Origin: Oscillospiraceae bacterium | Lineage (GTDB): Bacteria > Bacillota_A > Clostridia > Oscillospirales > Oscillospiraceae | Assembly: GCA_017537045.1 (NCBI GenBank) | Contig: JAFYLN010000071.1 | Coordinates: forward strand, 1-17,614 | Reading direction: 5' to 3' | DNA: 17,614 nucleotides | In this document: piece by piece, positions 1 through 6,427 of the stretch | How the letters are laid out: every line of letters starts with the position of its first letter | How positions within the stretch are numbered: the stretch's first letter is position 1 | Made by a program: the position numbers and the translations under genes | The notes under the pieces: model-generated | The model's database searches: none | What the model saw: only the letters and a program-made list of their open reading frames with translations | Told to the model about the DNA's origin: nothing

Positions 1-137
1 GTGCGATAGACAATAAGCTATTTCAATAGCAGCGGAGCATATCGTGCAAAAGGAAGATATTCGGCGCACCTTTTAGGTGCGGCTGGTAATAGGCCCTTAT
101 AGGGCCTGTGCAAGCCACCGGCTAAGCCGGTGGTCTT
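1..137 (+). mobile_element. Hairpin-rich segment, candidate right end of an IS200/IS605-type element
   Basis: No gene is visible here. The stretch is packed with short perfect stems: GCTATT/AATAGC (17-30), GCACC/GGTGC (66-80), AGGCCC/GGGCCT (91-107) and CCACCGGC-TAA-GCCGGTGG (115-133). The last stem ends a few bases before the stop codon of the sirtuin gene. Subterminal imperfect palindromes are typical of the ends of IS200/IS605 elements, and structured omega RNAs span the end of tnpB in that family. The transposase or tnpB gene would lie outside the window to the left, so this assignment is inference. The 115-133 hairpin could also act as a weak stop for transcription. It could instead be an unrelated structured RNA. 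Confidence 0.35.
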
Positions 138-139
138 GA

Positions 140-853
140 CTATAGCTGTTCAAAAATTTTGCCCAGGGACTCATGGAATACGAGGTCGGCATGGTGGTCA
201 TAGGGGGTTGCATCCCGGTTGATGAGGACAAGGCGGCTGCCGCGGTAGTAATTGATGAGACCAGCGGCAGGATAGACCGTTAGGCTGGTGCCTGCCACGA
301 TCAGAAGGTCTGCTTGCCGGATAGCCATGATGCTCTTCTCGATGGTGTCCTGATCCAACCCTTCCTCGTAAAGCACCACATCGGGCTTGACGATGCCGCC
401 GCAGGAACATTTGGGTACGTCTGTGGAGTTTTTGATAAATTCCGTACTGTGGAATTTTCGGCAGCGGGTGCAGTAATTGCGCAGGACAGAGCCGTGGAGT
501 TCGTAGACACGATTGCTGCCCGCTTTCTGGTGCAGACCATCGATATTCTGGGTGACAACAGCGGAGAGCTTGCCCTCCTGCTCCCAGCGCGCCAGCACCT
601 TATGGGTAATGTTAGGCTCAAAGCCGAGGGGCAGCATCTTCTCCCGGTAGAAGCGGAAGAAATATTCGGGCCGCCGCTCATAAAAGCTGTGACTGATGAT
701 GGTCTCGGGAGGATATTCGAATTTCTGGCTGTAAAGGCCGTCGGTGCTGCGAAAATCTGGGATGCCGGACTCGGTGCTGACACCTGCGCCGCCGAAGAAT
801 ACAATGCGGTTGCTGTCTTTGACCCATTGTTTCAGGATTTCAAGTTTGTCCAT
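140..853 (-). CDS. cobB: NAD-dependent protein deacylase, sirtuin (Sir2/CobB family)
   Basis: Sirtuins remove acyl groups from lysines using NAD+, giving nicotinamide and O-acyl-ADP-ribose, in the cytoplasm. The 237-residue product has the full bacterial Sir2 set: GAGVSTESGIPDFRS (22-36) for NAD binding, TQNIDGLH (101-108), the catalytic histidine in ELHGS (H120), and a zinc site C128/C131 with C149/C151. A GTSLTVYPA motif follows. The start at 853 has AAGGAGG eight to nine bases upstream. The frame stays open for 80 more codons upstream, but these run through the repeat at 876-1052 and carry no sirtuin sequence. Deacetylase versus desuccinylase preference was not judged. The gene is separated from the trmD operon by a terminator and probably has its own promoter. 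Confidence 0.95.
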   Translation of the reverse strand: MDKLEILKQWVKDSNRIVFFGGAGVSTESGIPDFRSTDGLYSQKFEYPPETIISHSFYERRPEYFFRFYREKMLPLGFEPNITHKVLARWEQEGKLSAVVTQNIDGLHQKAGSNRVYELHGSVLRNYCTRCRKFHSTEFIKNSTDVPKCSCGGIVKPDVVLYEEGLDQDTIEKSIMAIRQADLLIVAGTSLTVYPAAGLINYYRGSRLVLINRDATPYDHHADLVFHESLGKIFEQL

Positions 854-875
854 GATGTATCCTCCTTGGAAATTC

Positions 876-1052
876 AAATTGATGTTTATCACGCTGTGTG
901 CCGTGGATAACGTAGGGGCGGCGACCCGCCGCCCGGCGGTACAATGTTGCGGATTCGCCGAAAACCAATGCAAATACGAAACATTCTGCTGCGCGGGCGG
1001 CTGATAGCCGCCCCTACATTCATAATCGAAACGGAACGATAAACTGAAATTT
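876..1052 (+). repeat. 177-bp interspersed hairpin repeat, copy 1 (sirtuin leader)
   Basis: One of three related copies (others at 11483-11659 and 13657-13834). The ends are imperfect inverted repeats: AAATTGATGTTTATC at 876 against AAATTTCAGTTTATC read inward from 1052. Inside are GTAGGGGCG and CGCCCCTAC arms. Each arm also forms its own hairpin: GGGCGGCG-ACC-CGCCGCCC on the left and GGGCGGCT-GAT-AGCCGCCC on the right. The middle carries AATGTT/AACATT-type pairing. There is no coding capacity, so it resembles a MITE or REP-like element mobilised in trans. It ends 22 bases before the sirtuin start codon, just outside the ribosome binding site, so sirtuin mRNA from the promoter at 1062-1090 would carry the whole element in its leader. 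Confidence 0.88.
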
Positions 1053-1061
1053 ATCAAGTTT

Positions 1062-1090
1062 ATTGTACCTGTTTCCGGAGGAAAAAGCAA
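1062..1090 (-). promoter_or_regulatory. Candidate sigma-A promoter of the sirtuin gene
   Basis: Minus-strand -35 TTGCTT (1085-1090) and -10 TACAAT (1062-1067) are separated by exactly 17 bp. The -35 lies in the T-rich tail of the upstream terminator. If used, transcription begins just before repeat copy 1 and the leader is about 200 nt. The hexamers match consensus only partly, so confidence is moderate. Confidence 0.45.
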
Positions 1091-1112
1091 CACCCACCGG
1101 TTTCGGTGGGTG
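1082..1112 (-). terminator. Rho-independent terminator of the trmD/GNAT operon
   Basis: On the minus strand a 9-bp stem CACCCACCG/CGGTGGGTG with a four-base loop (1091-1112) is followed by TTGCTTTTT. It starts 8 bases after the stop codon of the acetyltransferase gene and closes the ylxM-to-GNAT operon. Confidence 0.85.
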
Positions 1113-1119
1113 TAAAATC

Positions 1120-1575
1120 TTATTCGCCGCGCAGGATATAGACCCGCTCTTCCTCGTCCATCTCTTCGGTACGGGTAAAGCCTGCCTTTTGATACAGGTG
1201 CAAGGCATGGGCATTGTCGTCATGAACGGAAACATACACATCCTTGCAGCCGTACTGGCTGCGGATCTGATCGATCACAAGGGGCAAAAAGCGGCTGCCA
1301 TAGCCCTTATGCTGCTCTTTCAAATCGATCATATAACGGCAAATCAGGTAATGATCCGCCTCCCGCCAGTAGCCGTAAAACACGAAACCCACAGCCTTAT
1401 CACCAGCCATCATCAGGCGGCAATCCCAATCGGGATCATAGTGACACTGCAGTACAGAAAAGGTGTTACTGGCAATCCATTGTTCCTCAATGGGGTATTT
1501 ATCCGTGGGATCGGTAGTCAGAAAAATTGCCTTTTTCCAGTTTTCAGCTGTTACCGGAACCAGCTTCAATTCCAT
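1120..1575 (-). CDS. GNAT-family N-acetyltransferase (operon-terminal)
   Basis: The 151-residue protein has the GNAT fold signature. The acetyl-CoA pyrophosphate loop is QHKGYG (88-93) inside a strand-helix unit, followed by a strand with VYVSVHDDNAHALHLYQKAGF, the common C-terminal helix and strand. It therefore transfers an acetyl group from acetyl-CoA to an amine. The layout resembles diamine/spermidine acetyltransferases of Firmicutes, but the substrate cannot be read from the sequence. The start at 1575 lies 32 bases inside the end of trmD in another frame, so translation is probably coupled. It is the last gene before the terminator at 1082-1112. Confidence 0.85.
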   Translation of the reverse strand: MELKLVPVTAENWKKAIFLTTDPTDKYPIEEQWIASNTFSVLQCHYDPDWDCRLMMAGDKAVGFVFYGYWREADHYLICRYMIDLKEQHKGYGSRFLPLVIDQIRSQYGCKDVYVSVHDDNAHALHLYQKAGFTRTEEMDEEERVYILRGE

Positions 1576-2317
1576 TTTTCTTATCCTCTTCAGCCATTTC
1601 CTTCAGCAGCTTTTTATCCTGCTTGGAGGAAAGATCCAGCTTTTCATACATATCGGGTCTGCGTTCCCGGGTACGGCGCAGGCTCTGCTTACGCCGCCAC
1701 TGGCGAACCTTTTCATGGTTGCCGGACAAGAGGATCGCGGGCACTTCCCTGCCGTGCCAGACAGCTGGGCGGCTATACTGGGGATATTCCAGCAAACCGT
1801 TGAAATGGCTTTCGTCCTCAAAGCACTCGGGGTCTGCCAGAACGCCCGGGACCATGCGGCACACCGCGTCGGTCACCGCCATGGCTGCAATCTCACCACC
1901 GGTGAGCACAAAGTCGCCCAGAGAGATTTCTTCATCCACACATTCGTCAATGAAGCGCTGGTCGATCCCCTCGTAGTGGCCGCAGACGATGATGATATTC
2001 TCCATCTTGCTGAGCCGGATGGCATCGGCCTGCTTGAAGGTATGGCCGCAGGGGGACATATAGATGGTATGCACCGGGCCGGAGGCCTCATCGCAGATGG
2101 CTTCCCAGCAGCGGTACAGCGGATCAGCCGTCATCACTGCGCCGCGGCCGCCGCCATAGGGGTAATCGTCGGTCTGGTTCTGCTTATTGGCCGTATAATC
2201 CCGGATCTGGTGGGTACCGATCCTGATATAGCCGCGCTCCTGCGCCCGTCCCAGAATGCTCTCGGACAGCACGTCTCCCAATGTCTCGGGAAACAGGGTC
2301 ATGATGTCAATTCTCAT
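1544..2317 (-). CDS. trmD: tRNA (guanine-37-N1)-methyltransferase
   Basis: TrmD uses S-adenosylmethionine to methylate G37 next to the anticodon, preventing +1 frameshifting. The 257-residue product has the normal length and the trefoil-knot SAM-binding motifs: PYGGGRGAVM near 53-62, CGHYEGIDQR, EISLGDFVLTGGE and the PGVL segment. The C-terminal GNHEKVRQWRRKQSLRRT tail is typical for tRNA contact. The start overlaps the rimM stop by 11 bases, and the 3' end overlaps the GNAT gene by 32 bases, so the three genes are tightly packed in one operon. Confidence 0.97.
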   Translation of the reverse strand: MRIDIMTLFPETLGDVLSESILGRAQERGYIRIGTHQIRDYTANKQNQTDDYPYGGGRGAVMTADPLYRCWEAICDEASGPVHTIYMSPCGHTFKQADAIRLSKMENIIIVCGHYEGIDQRFIDECVDEEISLGDFVLTGGEIAAMAVTDAVCRMVPGVLADPECFEDESHFNGLLEYPQYSRPAVWHGREVPAILLSGNHEKVRQWRRKQSLRRTRERRPDMYEKLDLSSKQDKKLLKEMAEEDKKNGIEAGSGNS

Positions 2318-2798
2318 CGCTTCTCATGCCCTCGATAATGTGAACCTGCATCTCGTTCCTTTCCATGTCCGTGGACAGGATAAATTCCTTTACCGCAGGG
2401 ATCATGTATTCGTAGTCACCCTTGACCACATACACGGAGTTTCCGGGGTAGTCCAGCACATCGCGGATCTTGCCCAGCCTCCTACCGTCGCAGAATACTT
2501 CCATGCCGATCAACTCGGCAGCGAAGATCACCTCGTCATTAATATCCTCGCGGTAAAGCTCGATAGTCTTACCACGCATAGCCTGCGCCGCTTCCATGGT
2601 ATCAATGCCGGAAAGTTTGACCAGATTGCAGGTCTTCTGCACACGGCACTGCTCAATTTCAAATTCCTTACCGCCGATGCGGCAGCGGTCAAATTCACAC
2701 AGCATTTCAGGATCATCCAGCCAGGGCAGTACCTTGACTTCACCCTTGATGCCATGGGTGGTGACGATCTCGCCTGCTTCAACAAACTGAAGTTTCAT
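2307..2798 (-). CDS. rimM: 16S rRNA processing/maturation factor RimM
   Basis: RimM binds ribosomal protein S19 and helps mature the 30S head domain. The 163-residue product has the N-terminal RimM barrel (VEAGEIVTTHGIKGEVKV, near 4-21) and the C-terminal PRC-barrel-like part with LIGMEVFCDGRRLGKIRDV and YMIPAVKEFI. The start at 2798 is preceded by AGGAG at about 9 bases. The frame extends 15 codons further upstream, but those codons are not RimM-like. It overlaps trmD by 11 bases. Unusually for this operon, 237 bases of structured non-coding DNA separate it from khpA. Confidence 0.95.
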   Translation of the reverse strand: MKLQFVEAGEIVTTHGIKGEVKVLPWLDDPEMLCEFDRCRIGGKEFEIEQCRVQKTCNLVKLSGIDTMEAAQAMRGKTIELYREDINDEVIFAAELIGMEVFCDGRRLGKIRDVLDYPGNSVYVVKGDYEYMIPAVKEFILSTDMERNEMQVHIIEGMRSDEN

Positions 2799-3035
2799 AA
2801 CTATACTCCTATTCAAAAGATAGATACAAGGGGCGCTTCTCAAAATTTATTTTCGGATGGGCATCGCGGAATTTTGCAGCAGATCAAGCAGTGGAAACCG
2901 CAGGAATACTTTGTGTATTTCAAGGTTTCCACTGTGCCGAGCTGGGGCAAAAGAGCCGATGGCGGCCGGAAAGAAATTTTCAGAGGCGACCCAAAATAAA
3001 ATGGAAAATGCGTGGCGACCGCCACGCACAATCCA
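2799..3035 (-). other. Structured non-coding insert between khpA and rimM
   Basis: This gap interrupts an otherwise compact operon. It holds an 11-bp perfect stem, CAGTGGAAACC/GGTTTCCACTG (2889-2934), with an inner AATAC/GTATT stem (2905-2919). A second stem at 3009-3028 lies just after khpA. No convincing promoter was seen for rimM. Short frames that cross the gap lack start sites and protein-like composition. It may be an inserted repeat family member or a leader RNA; only one copy lies in this window. Confidence 0.5.
3005..3028 (-). terminator. Possible terminator or attenuator after khpA
   Basis: Minus-strand TGCGTGGCG-GT-CGCCACGCA is a 9-bp GC-rich stem followed by TTTTCC. It begins 8 bases after the khpA stop. 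The T tract is short, so it may only partly reduce transcription into rimM-trmD. Confidence 0.5.
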
Positions 3036-3266
3036 TCAATCCACGATTTCGACGGTGACCTTCTCGCCAGTACGCTGAGCCACAGTCTTAATGATGGTAC
3101 GGATCTCCTTGGCGATCCGACCCTGACGGCCGATAACCTTACCCATGTCGCCCTCGGCAACACGCAGCTCCAGCACCTTGCCTTCGTCGGAATCGACTTC
3201 GGTAACGGTGACGGATTCAGGCTCGTCCACCAGATTCTTTGCCATATACAGCAAAAGTTCCTTCAT
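3036..3266 (-). CDS. khpA: KH-domain RNA-binding protein KhpA (YlqC)
   Basis: The 76-residue protein is one KH domain with the GXXG loop GRQG (46-49) in VIGRQGRIAKEIR, which grips single-stranded RNA. KhpA proteins partner KhpB/Jag in Firmicutes and affect cell elongation and small-RNA function. Length and position between rpsP and rimM match the family. AAGGAG precedes the start by 9 bases. It follows rpsP by 24 bases. Confidence 0.93.
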   Translation of the reverse strand: MKELLLYMAKNLVDEPESVTVTEVDSDEGKVLELRVAEGDMGKVIGRQGRIAKEIRTIIKTVAQRTGEKVTVEIVD

Positions 3267-3290
3267 TGGGCTAAACTCCTTCTGGGGTTC

Positions 3291-3530
3291 TTACAGAACG
3301 CCAGCATTCTTCAGCAGGCCACGAACAGTGTCGGTGGGCTGAGCGCCGTTCTTGATCCAAGCCTGTGCCTTCTCTGCATCAACAGTGACAGTAGCGGGGT
3401 TGGTCAGGGGGTTGTAAGTGCCGATCTCCTCGATGCAGCGGCCATCGCGGGGGGAGCGGGCATCAGCAACAACGATACGGTAGTAAGGAGCCTTCTTAGC
3501 ACCCATTCTTCTCAGTCTGATCTTAACCAT
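3291..3530 (-). CDS. rpsP: 30S ribosomal protein S16
   Basis: S16 is a small-subunit protein needed for 30S assembly. The 79-residue product starts [20 protein letters not shown] and contains [10 protein letters not shown] and [10 protein letters not shown], all hallmark S16 segments. The start at 3530 has GGAGG about 8 bases upstream; an in-frame ATG five codons earlier lies before this site and was rejected. It is 73 bases downstream of ffh, in the standard Firmicute order. Confidence 0.98.
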   Translation of the reverse strand: MVKIRLRRMGAKKAPYYRIVVADARSPRDGRCIEEIGTYNPLTNPATVTVDAEKAQAWIKNGAQPTDTVRGLLKNAGVL

Positions 3531-3603
3531 GGGATTCACCTCCATAAATAATCTAAAGTAATTTTAATCTATATCGCAAAGCAATTTGCTTTCAGCGAAC
3601 ATA

Positions 3604-4959
3604 TTAGAAACCGGGGAAACCACCCTTGAAGCCGCCGAAGCTGCGAGCCATGCGCTTCATCTTCTTACCGGCACCGGGACCGGAGAACTGCTTGATCAGC
3701 TTCTGCATCTGCTCAAAGGACTTGAGCAGGCGGTTCACATCTTCCACCTTCGTGCCGGAACCAGCTGCAATGCGCTTCTTGCGGGATGCAGCAATCACAT
3801 TGGGATGCTCACGCTCGTAGGGGGTCATAGACAGGATGATGGCTTCGGTTCTTGCCATCTGCTTTTCATCCACCTTCAAGCCCTTCATGTTGGCGCCGCC
3901 GGGCATCTGCGCCAGAATCTCTTCCATGGAGCCCATACCCTTGATCTGCACCAGCTGATCGTAATAGTCCTGCAGCGTGAAGCGGTTGGAGCGCAGGCGC
4001 TGCTCCATTTCCTCCGCCTTCTTCATATCGAAAGCCTTTTCAGCCTTTTCGATCAGCGTCAGCACGTCACCCATGCCGAGGATACGGCTGGCCATACGAT
4101 CTGGATGAAAAGCTTCGATGTCTTCCAGCTTTTCGCCGATACCGGAGAACTTGATGGGCTTTCCGGTGATGGCACGGACGGACAGTGCCGCACCGCCTCT
4201 TGCATCGCCGTCCAGCTTGGAGAGCATGACGGAATCAATATCCAGCCATTCGTTGAAGCTCTGGGCTGCATTGACCGCATCCTGACCAGTCATGGCGTCA
4301 ACCACCAGCATAATCTCATCAGGCTTGACGGTGGCCTTGATATTCTTCAGTTCGTTCATCAGCGCTTCGTCCACATGCAGGCGGCCGGCGGTATCAAGGA
4401 ACACCATGTCGTGGCCGTGCTGGCGGGCGTAGAGAACAGCTTCCTTAGCGGTCTGCACAGGATCCTGGGTGCCCTTTTCAAAGACAGGGATATCCAGCTT
4501 TTCACCGCAGACTTTCAGCTGCTGAATTGCTGCGGGACGGTAAATATCACAGGCGACCAGCAGGGGGCGCTTGCCCTGGCGCTTCATCAGGCCTGCAAGC
4601 TTGGAACCATTTGTGGTTTTACCTGCGCCCTGCAGACCGACCAGCATGACAACGGTGGGTCCGTTGGGATTGATGGTAATATGCTTGGTATCACTGCCCA
4701 TGAGCTTGATCATCTCTTCATGGACGATCTTGACGATCATCTGGGCAGGTGTCAGAGATTCCAGAACATCAGAGCCGACGCAGCGCTCGGTGACAGACTT
4801 GGTAAAGTCCTTGCATACCTTGTAGCTGACGTCCGCTTCCAGCAATGCCATGCGGATCTCGCGCATAGCTTCCTTCACGTCGCTTTCCTTCAGACGCCCC
4901 TTACCGCGAAGCTTTTTGAAGGTATTATTGATTTTTTCGGTTAAGCCTTCAAATGCCAT
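3604..4959 (-). CDS. ffh: Signal recognition particle GTPase Ffh
   Basis: Ffh binds SRP RNA and signal sequences as they leave the ribosome and delivers the complex to FtsY at the membrane. The 451-residue product shows the N domain, then the G domain with GLQGAGKT (108-115), DTAGR (189-193) and SKLDGDARGG (247-256). The methionine-rich M domain (about 325-430) contains the RNA-binding SGTKVEDVNRLLKSFEQM segment, and the tail is glycine/phenylalanine-rich. The start at 4959 has GAGGAG upstream, located inside the last codons of ylxM, so the pair is probably translationally coupled. Confidence 0.98.
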   Translation of the reverse strand: MAFEGLTEKINNTFKKLRGKGRLKESDVKEAMREIRMALLEADVSYKVCKDFTKSVTERCVGSDVLESLTPAQMIVKIVHEEMIKLMGSDTKHITINPNGPTVVMLVGLQGAGKTTNGSKLAGLMKRQGKRPLLVACDIYRPAAIQQLKVCGEKLDIPVFEKGTQDPVQTAKEAVLYARQHGHDMVFLDTAGRLHVDEALMNELKNIKATVKPDEIMLVVDAMTGQDAVNAAQSFNEWLDIDSVMLSKLDGDARGGAALSVRAITGKPIKFSGIGEKLEDIEAFHPDRMASRILGMGDVLTLIEKAEKAFDMKKAEEMEQRLRSNRFTLQDYYDQLVQIKGMGSMEEILAQMPGGANMKGLKVDEKQMARTEAIILSMTPYEREHPNVIAASRKKRIAAGSGTKVEDVNRLLKSFEQMQKLIKQFSGPGAGKKMKRMARSFGGFKGGFPGF

Positions 4960-4962
4960 AAG

Positions 4963-5307
4963 TTACTCCTCAAGTGTCGCAGCAGCCGCTGTGATGCGCT
5001 TTGCCAGTTCTGAAACAGCCGGATCGGAAGCGGTGCCAAGTACGGCCGCAGCTTCCAGAATATCCCGGGCAGCCTTGCGGATCTGCATATCACGTTTGAC
5101 ACATCCGATATTCTCTTCCATCCGACGAAGGAGGGCTTCGGTTCTTGCCAGATTGTCACAAACCGCCTGACGGCTGACACCCAGTAACTCTCCGATCTCT
5201 CCCAGAGAAAGATCCTGATTATAACGCATATCAAAGCATTCTCTCTGCTTGTCGGTCAGCATGCCGCCGTAGTAATCCAGCAGCAGCGTCATCTCAAATG
5301 CGTCCAT
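4963..5307 (-). CDS. ylxM: YlxM/p13-like helix-turn-helix protein, SRP-associated
   Basis: The 114-residue protein has a sigma-70 region 4-like helix-turn-helix: LTDKQRECFDMRY, then LSLGEIGELLGVSRQAVCDN (about 34-53). YlxM is regularly the gene before ffh in Firmicutes and is reported to modulate SRP activity. The family normally ends soon after the HTH plus a helical tail, as here. The start at 5307 follows GAGGAGG. It is the first gene of the operon and lies 3 bases from ffh. Confidence 0.93.
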   Translation of the reverse strand: MDAFEMTLLLDYYGGMLTDKQRECFDMRYNQDLSLGEIGELLGVSRQAVCDNLARTEALLRRMEENIGCVKRDMQIRKAARDILEAAAVLGTASDPAVSELAKRITAAAATLEE

Positions 5308-5348
5308 GGGAACCTCCTCGTGTCAAGGCTTTTTCCTTGATCTTAGGC

Positions 5349-5377
5349 ATTATAGCATAGTGCCTGCTGCTTGTCAA
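5349..5377 (-). promoter_or_regulatory. Perfect consensus sigma-A promoter of the ylxM-ffh operon
   Basis: Minus-strand TTGACA (5372-5377), a 17-bp spacer and TATAAT (5349-5354) match the consensus at every position. The leader then contains a small TCAAGG/CCTTGA hairpin (5323-5340) just before the ribosome binding site. This should give strong constitutive expression of the SRP/ribosome genes. Confidence 0.9.
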
Positions 5378-5387
5378 GTATTTTTCC

Positions 5388-5428
5388 AGAGCATCACAAA
5401 ATATTATTTATGATTTTGTGCTCTTTTT
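5388..5428 (+). terminator. Possible plus-strand terminator between convergent-reading signals
   Basis: AGAGCA-(TCA)-CAAAAT pairs with ATTTTG-TGCTCT across a 10-base AT-rich loop, with a 3-base bulge, followed on the plus strand by TTTT. It overlaps the last codons of the minus-strand membrane gene and lies just upstream of the ylxM promoter. There is no plus-strand gene ending here, so it would only stop antisense transcription; on the minus strand there is no T tract. Confidence 0.3.
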
Positions 5429-5682
5429 ACAAAGTGATGGATCAGCCACGCCAGTGCATCACCTGCCAGCAGGATCAGCAGCACCATGGCGTAGATCACT
5501 GCCGCAAAAGCTGCGCCGTATACATGGCCGTACAGAAAATATACGGCTGCGCAGGCCAGCTCACCGGCAGCGATGCAGAAGATGGGAATACACTTTATCC
5601 ATTTTCGCCGGGCGCAAAAACACAGTGCCAGTTGGACAGCAAATGTCAGAACGGCAATGAACACAGCAATGGGAAGCATCAT
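5404..5682 (-). CDS. Small integral membrane protein of unknown function
   Basis: The 92-residue protein is very hydrophobic and contains about three membrane segments (roughly 3-24, 32-52 and 56-80), ending in a basic tail, HHFVKRAQNHK. It starts with two methionines; the first is placed 8 bases after AAGGAGG, which supports it as a real gene. It lies 13 bases after the GNAT gene at 5696-6334 and is surely co-transcribed with it. No family was recognised. The downstream end reaches to within 27 bases of the ylxM promoter. Confidence 0.7.
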   Translation of the reverse strand: MMLPIAVFIAVLTFAVQLALCFCARRKWIKCIPIFCIAAGELACAAVYFLYGHVYGAAFAAVIYAMVLLILLAGDALAWLIHHFVKRAQNHK

Positions 5683-5695
5683 GGTTTTTTCCTCC

Positions 5696-6334
5696 TTACA
5701 GCACCTGATACCAGCGGCTGATCTCTCTGGTTTTCAAAAAGCCCAGGCTTTCATACAGCTTCCGTGCTTTTTGATTTTCAGAAGCAACTGTCAAGGACAC
5801 CACATCCGCCGTTACCGCATGAGCCAGCGCCAGCACCACATCCCTTCCTGCACCGGGGTGTACGGATGCTACCCAGTCTATCGTATCCGCTGCTGCCATT
5901 CCGATCCCCAGGAGCTGGCCATTACGGTGGACGAAGTAGCCATCTCCCCGCTCCAGCATTTTTTTGCCGTCAGCCTCAGTCATCCATGCGCCGTTTGGTA
6001 TGTGGATTATCTTTTTATTGTAGATCTCCAGCCATTCCCGCAAGGTCCTCTCCTGCACGGGAAAGAGCGCCGCATCCGTATCAGGAAGTGACGTTACAGC
6101 ACAGCGCATTTCCACCATGGTCGCAAAATACGGTTTGGTTTGTAAAATCTCATGACCTGTGGCATAAATCCGTTCTGCGCCGCACATTCTGCAAAACGAC
6201 ACACATTCCTGCAGCAGTTCCTCCGGCTGTAATGCAGAACGGATCATGATGTAAGCGCAGCCCTGATAGGGAATTTCTTTCAAAACAAGGCTGGCAACAC
6301 CAAAATCTGTTGTAAACATGGGAAAGTCTTTCAT
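5696..6334 (-). CDS. GNAT-family N-acetyltransferase
   Basis: The 212-residue product ends in a GNAT domain: WVASVHPGAGRDVVLALAHA (a divergent acetyl-CoA loop), then LTVASENQKARKLYESLGF, the typical final helix and strand. The N-terminal 110 residues lack an obvious second motif and may be a degenerate GNAT half. The substrate is unknown. The start at 6334 has AGAGGTGA upstream; a TTG-type extension of ten codons lacks a site. Its promoter shares a -35 box with the divergent LRR gene. It forms a two-gene unit with the small membrane protein downstream. Confidence 0.8.
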   Translation of the reverse strand: MKDFPMFTTDFGVASLVLKEIPYQGCAYIMIRSALQPEELLQECVSFCRMCGAERIYATGHEILQTKPYFATMVEMRCAVTSLPDTDAALFPVQERTLREWLEIYNKKIIHIPNGAWMTEADGKKMLERGDGYFVHRNGQLLGIGMAAADTIDWVASVHPGAGRDVVLALAHAVTADVVSLTVASENQKARKLYESLGFLKTREISRWYQVL

Positions 6335-6354
6335 CTGATCACCTCTTAAGCTTG

Positions 6355-6383
6355 ATTCTACCATTCTTTTTCCGCGGTTGCAA
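6355..6383 (-). promoter_or_regulatory. Promoter of the GNAT/membrane-protein unit (shared -35)
   Basis: Minus-strand TTGCAA (6378-6383), 17 bp, then TAGAAT (6355-6360). TTGCAA is its own reverse complement, and the same six bases act as the -35 of the opposite promoter at 6378-6406. Confidence 0.65.
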
Positions 6384-6406
6384 CCTTTTAGAAAGTATGC
6401 TATGAT
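6378..6406 (+). promoter_or_regulatory. Promoter of the zinc-ribbon LRR gene (shared -35)
   Basis: Plus-strand TTGCAA (6378-6383), 17 bp, then TATGAT (6401-6406), with the start codon 22 bases after the -10. The -35 is the same palindromic hexamer used on the other strand. Confidence 0.7.
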
Positions 6407-6427
6407 AGAACAAGTGAGGTGAATGCC

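Noticed and set aside
876..1052. Target-site duplications around the repeat copies
   Set aside because: No convincing short direct repeats flank copies 1, 2 or 3, so the insertion mechanism cannot be inferred from them.
854..1093. 80-codon N-terminal extension of the sirtuin frame
   Set aside because: It translates the interspersed repeat, has no sirtuin sequence, and the ATG at 853 has an ideal ribosome binding site.
1463..2338. 291-codon plus-strand frame opposite trmD
   Set aside because: Antisense to a complete trmD; no independent evidence for coding.
2840..3163. Short minus-strand frames crossing the khpA-rimM gap
   Set aside because: They overlap khpA out of frame or lack a ribosome binding site; the gap is better described as structured non-coding DNA.
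3586..4944. 452-codon plus-strand frame opposite ffh
   Set aside because: It is the mirror of a clear ffh gene; the product has the His/Leu-rich composition of an antisense frame and no known motif.
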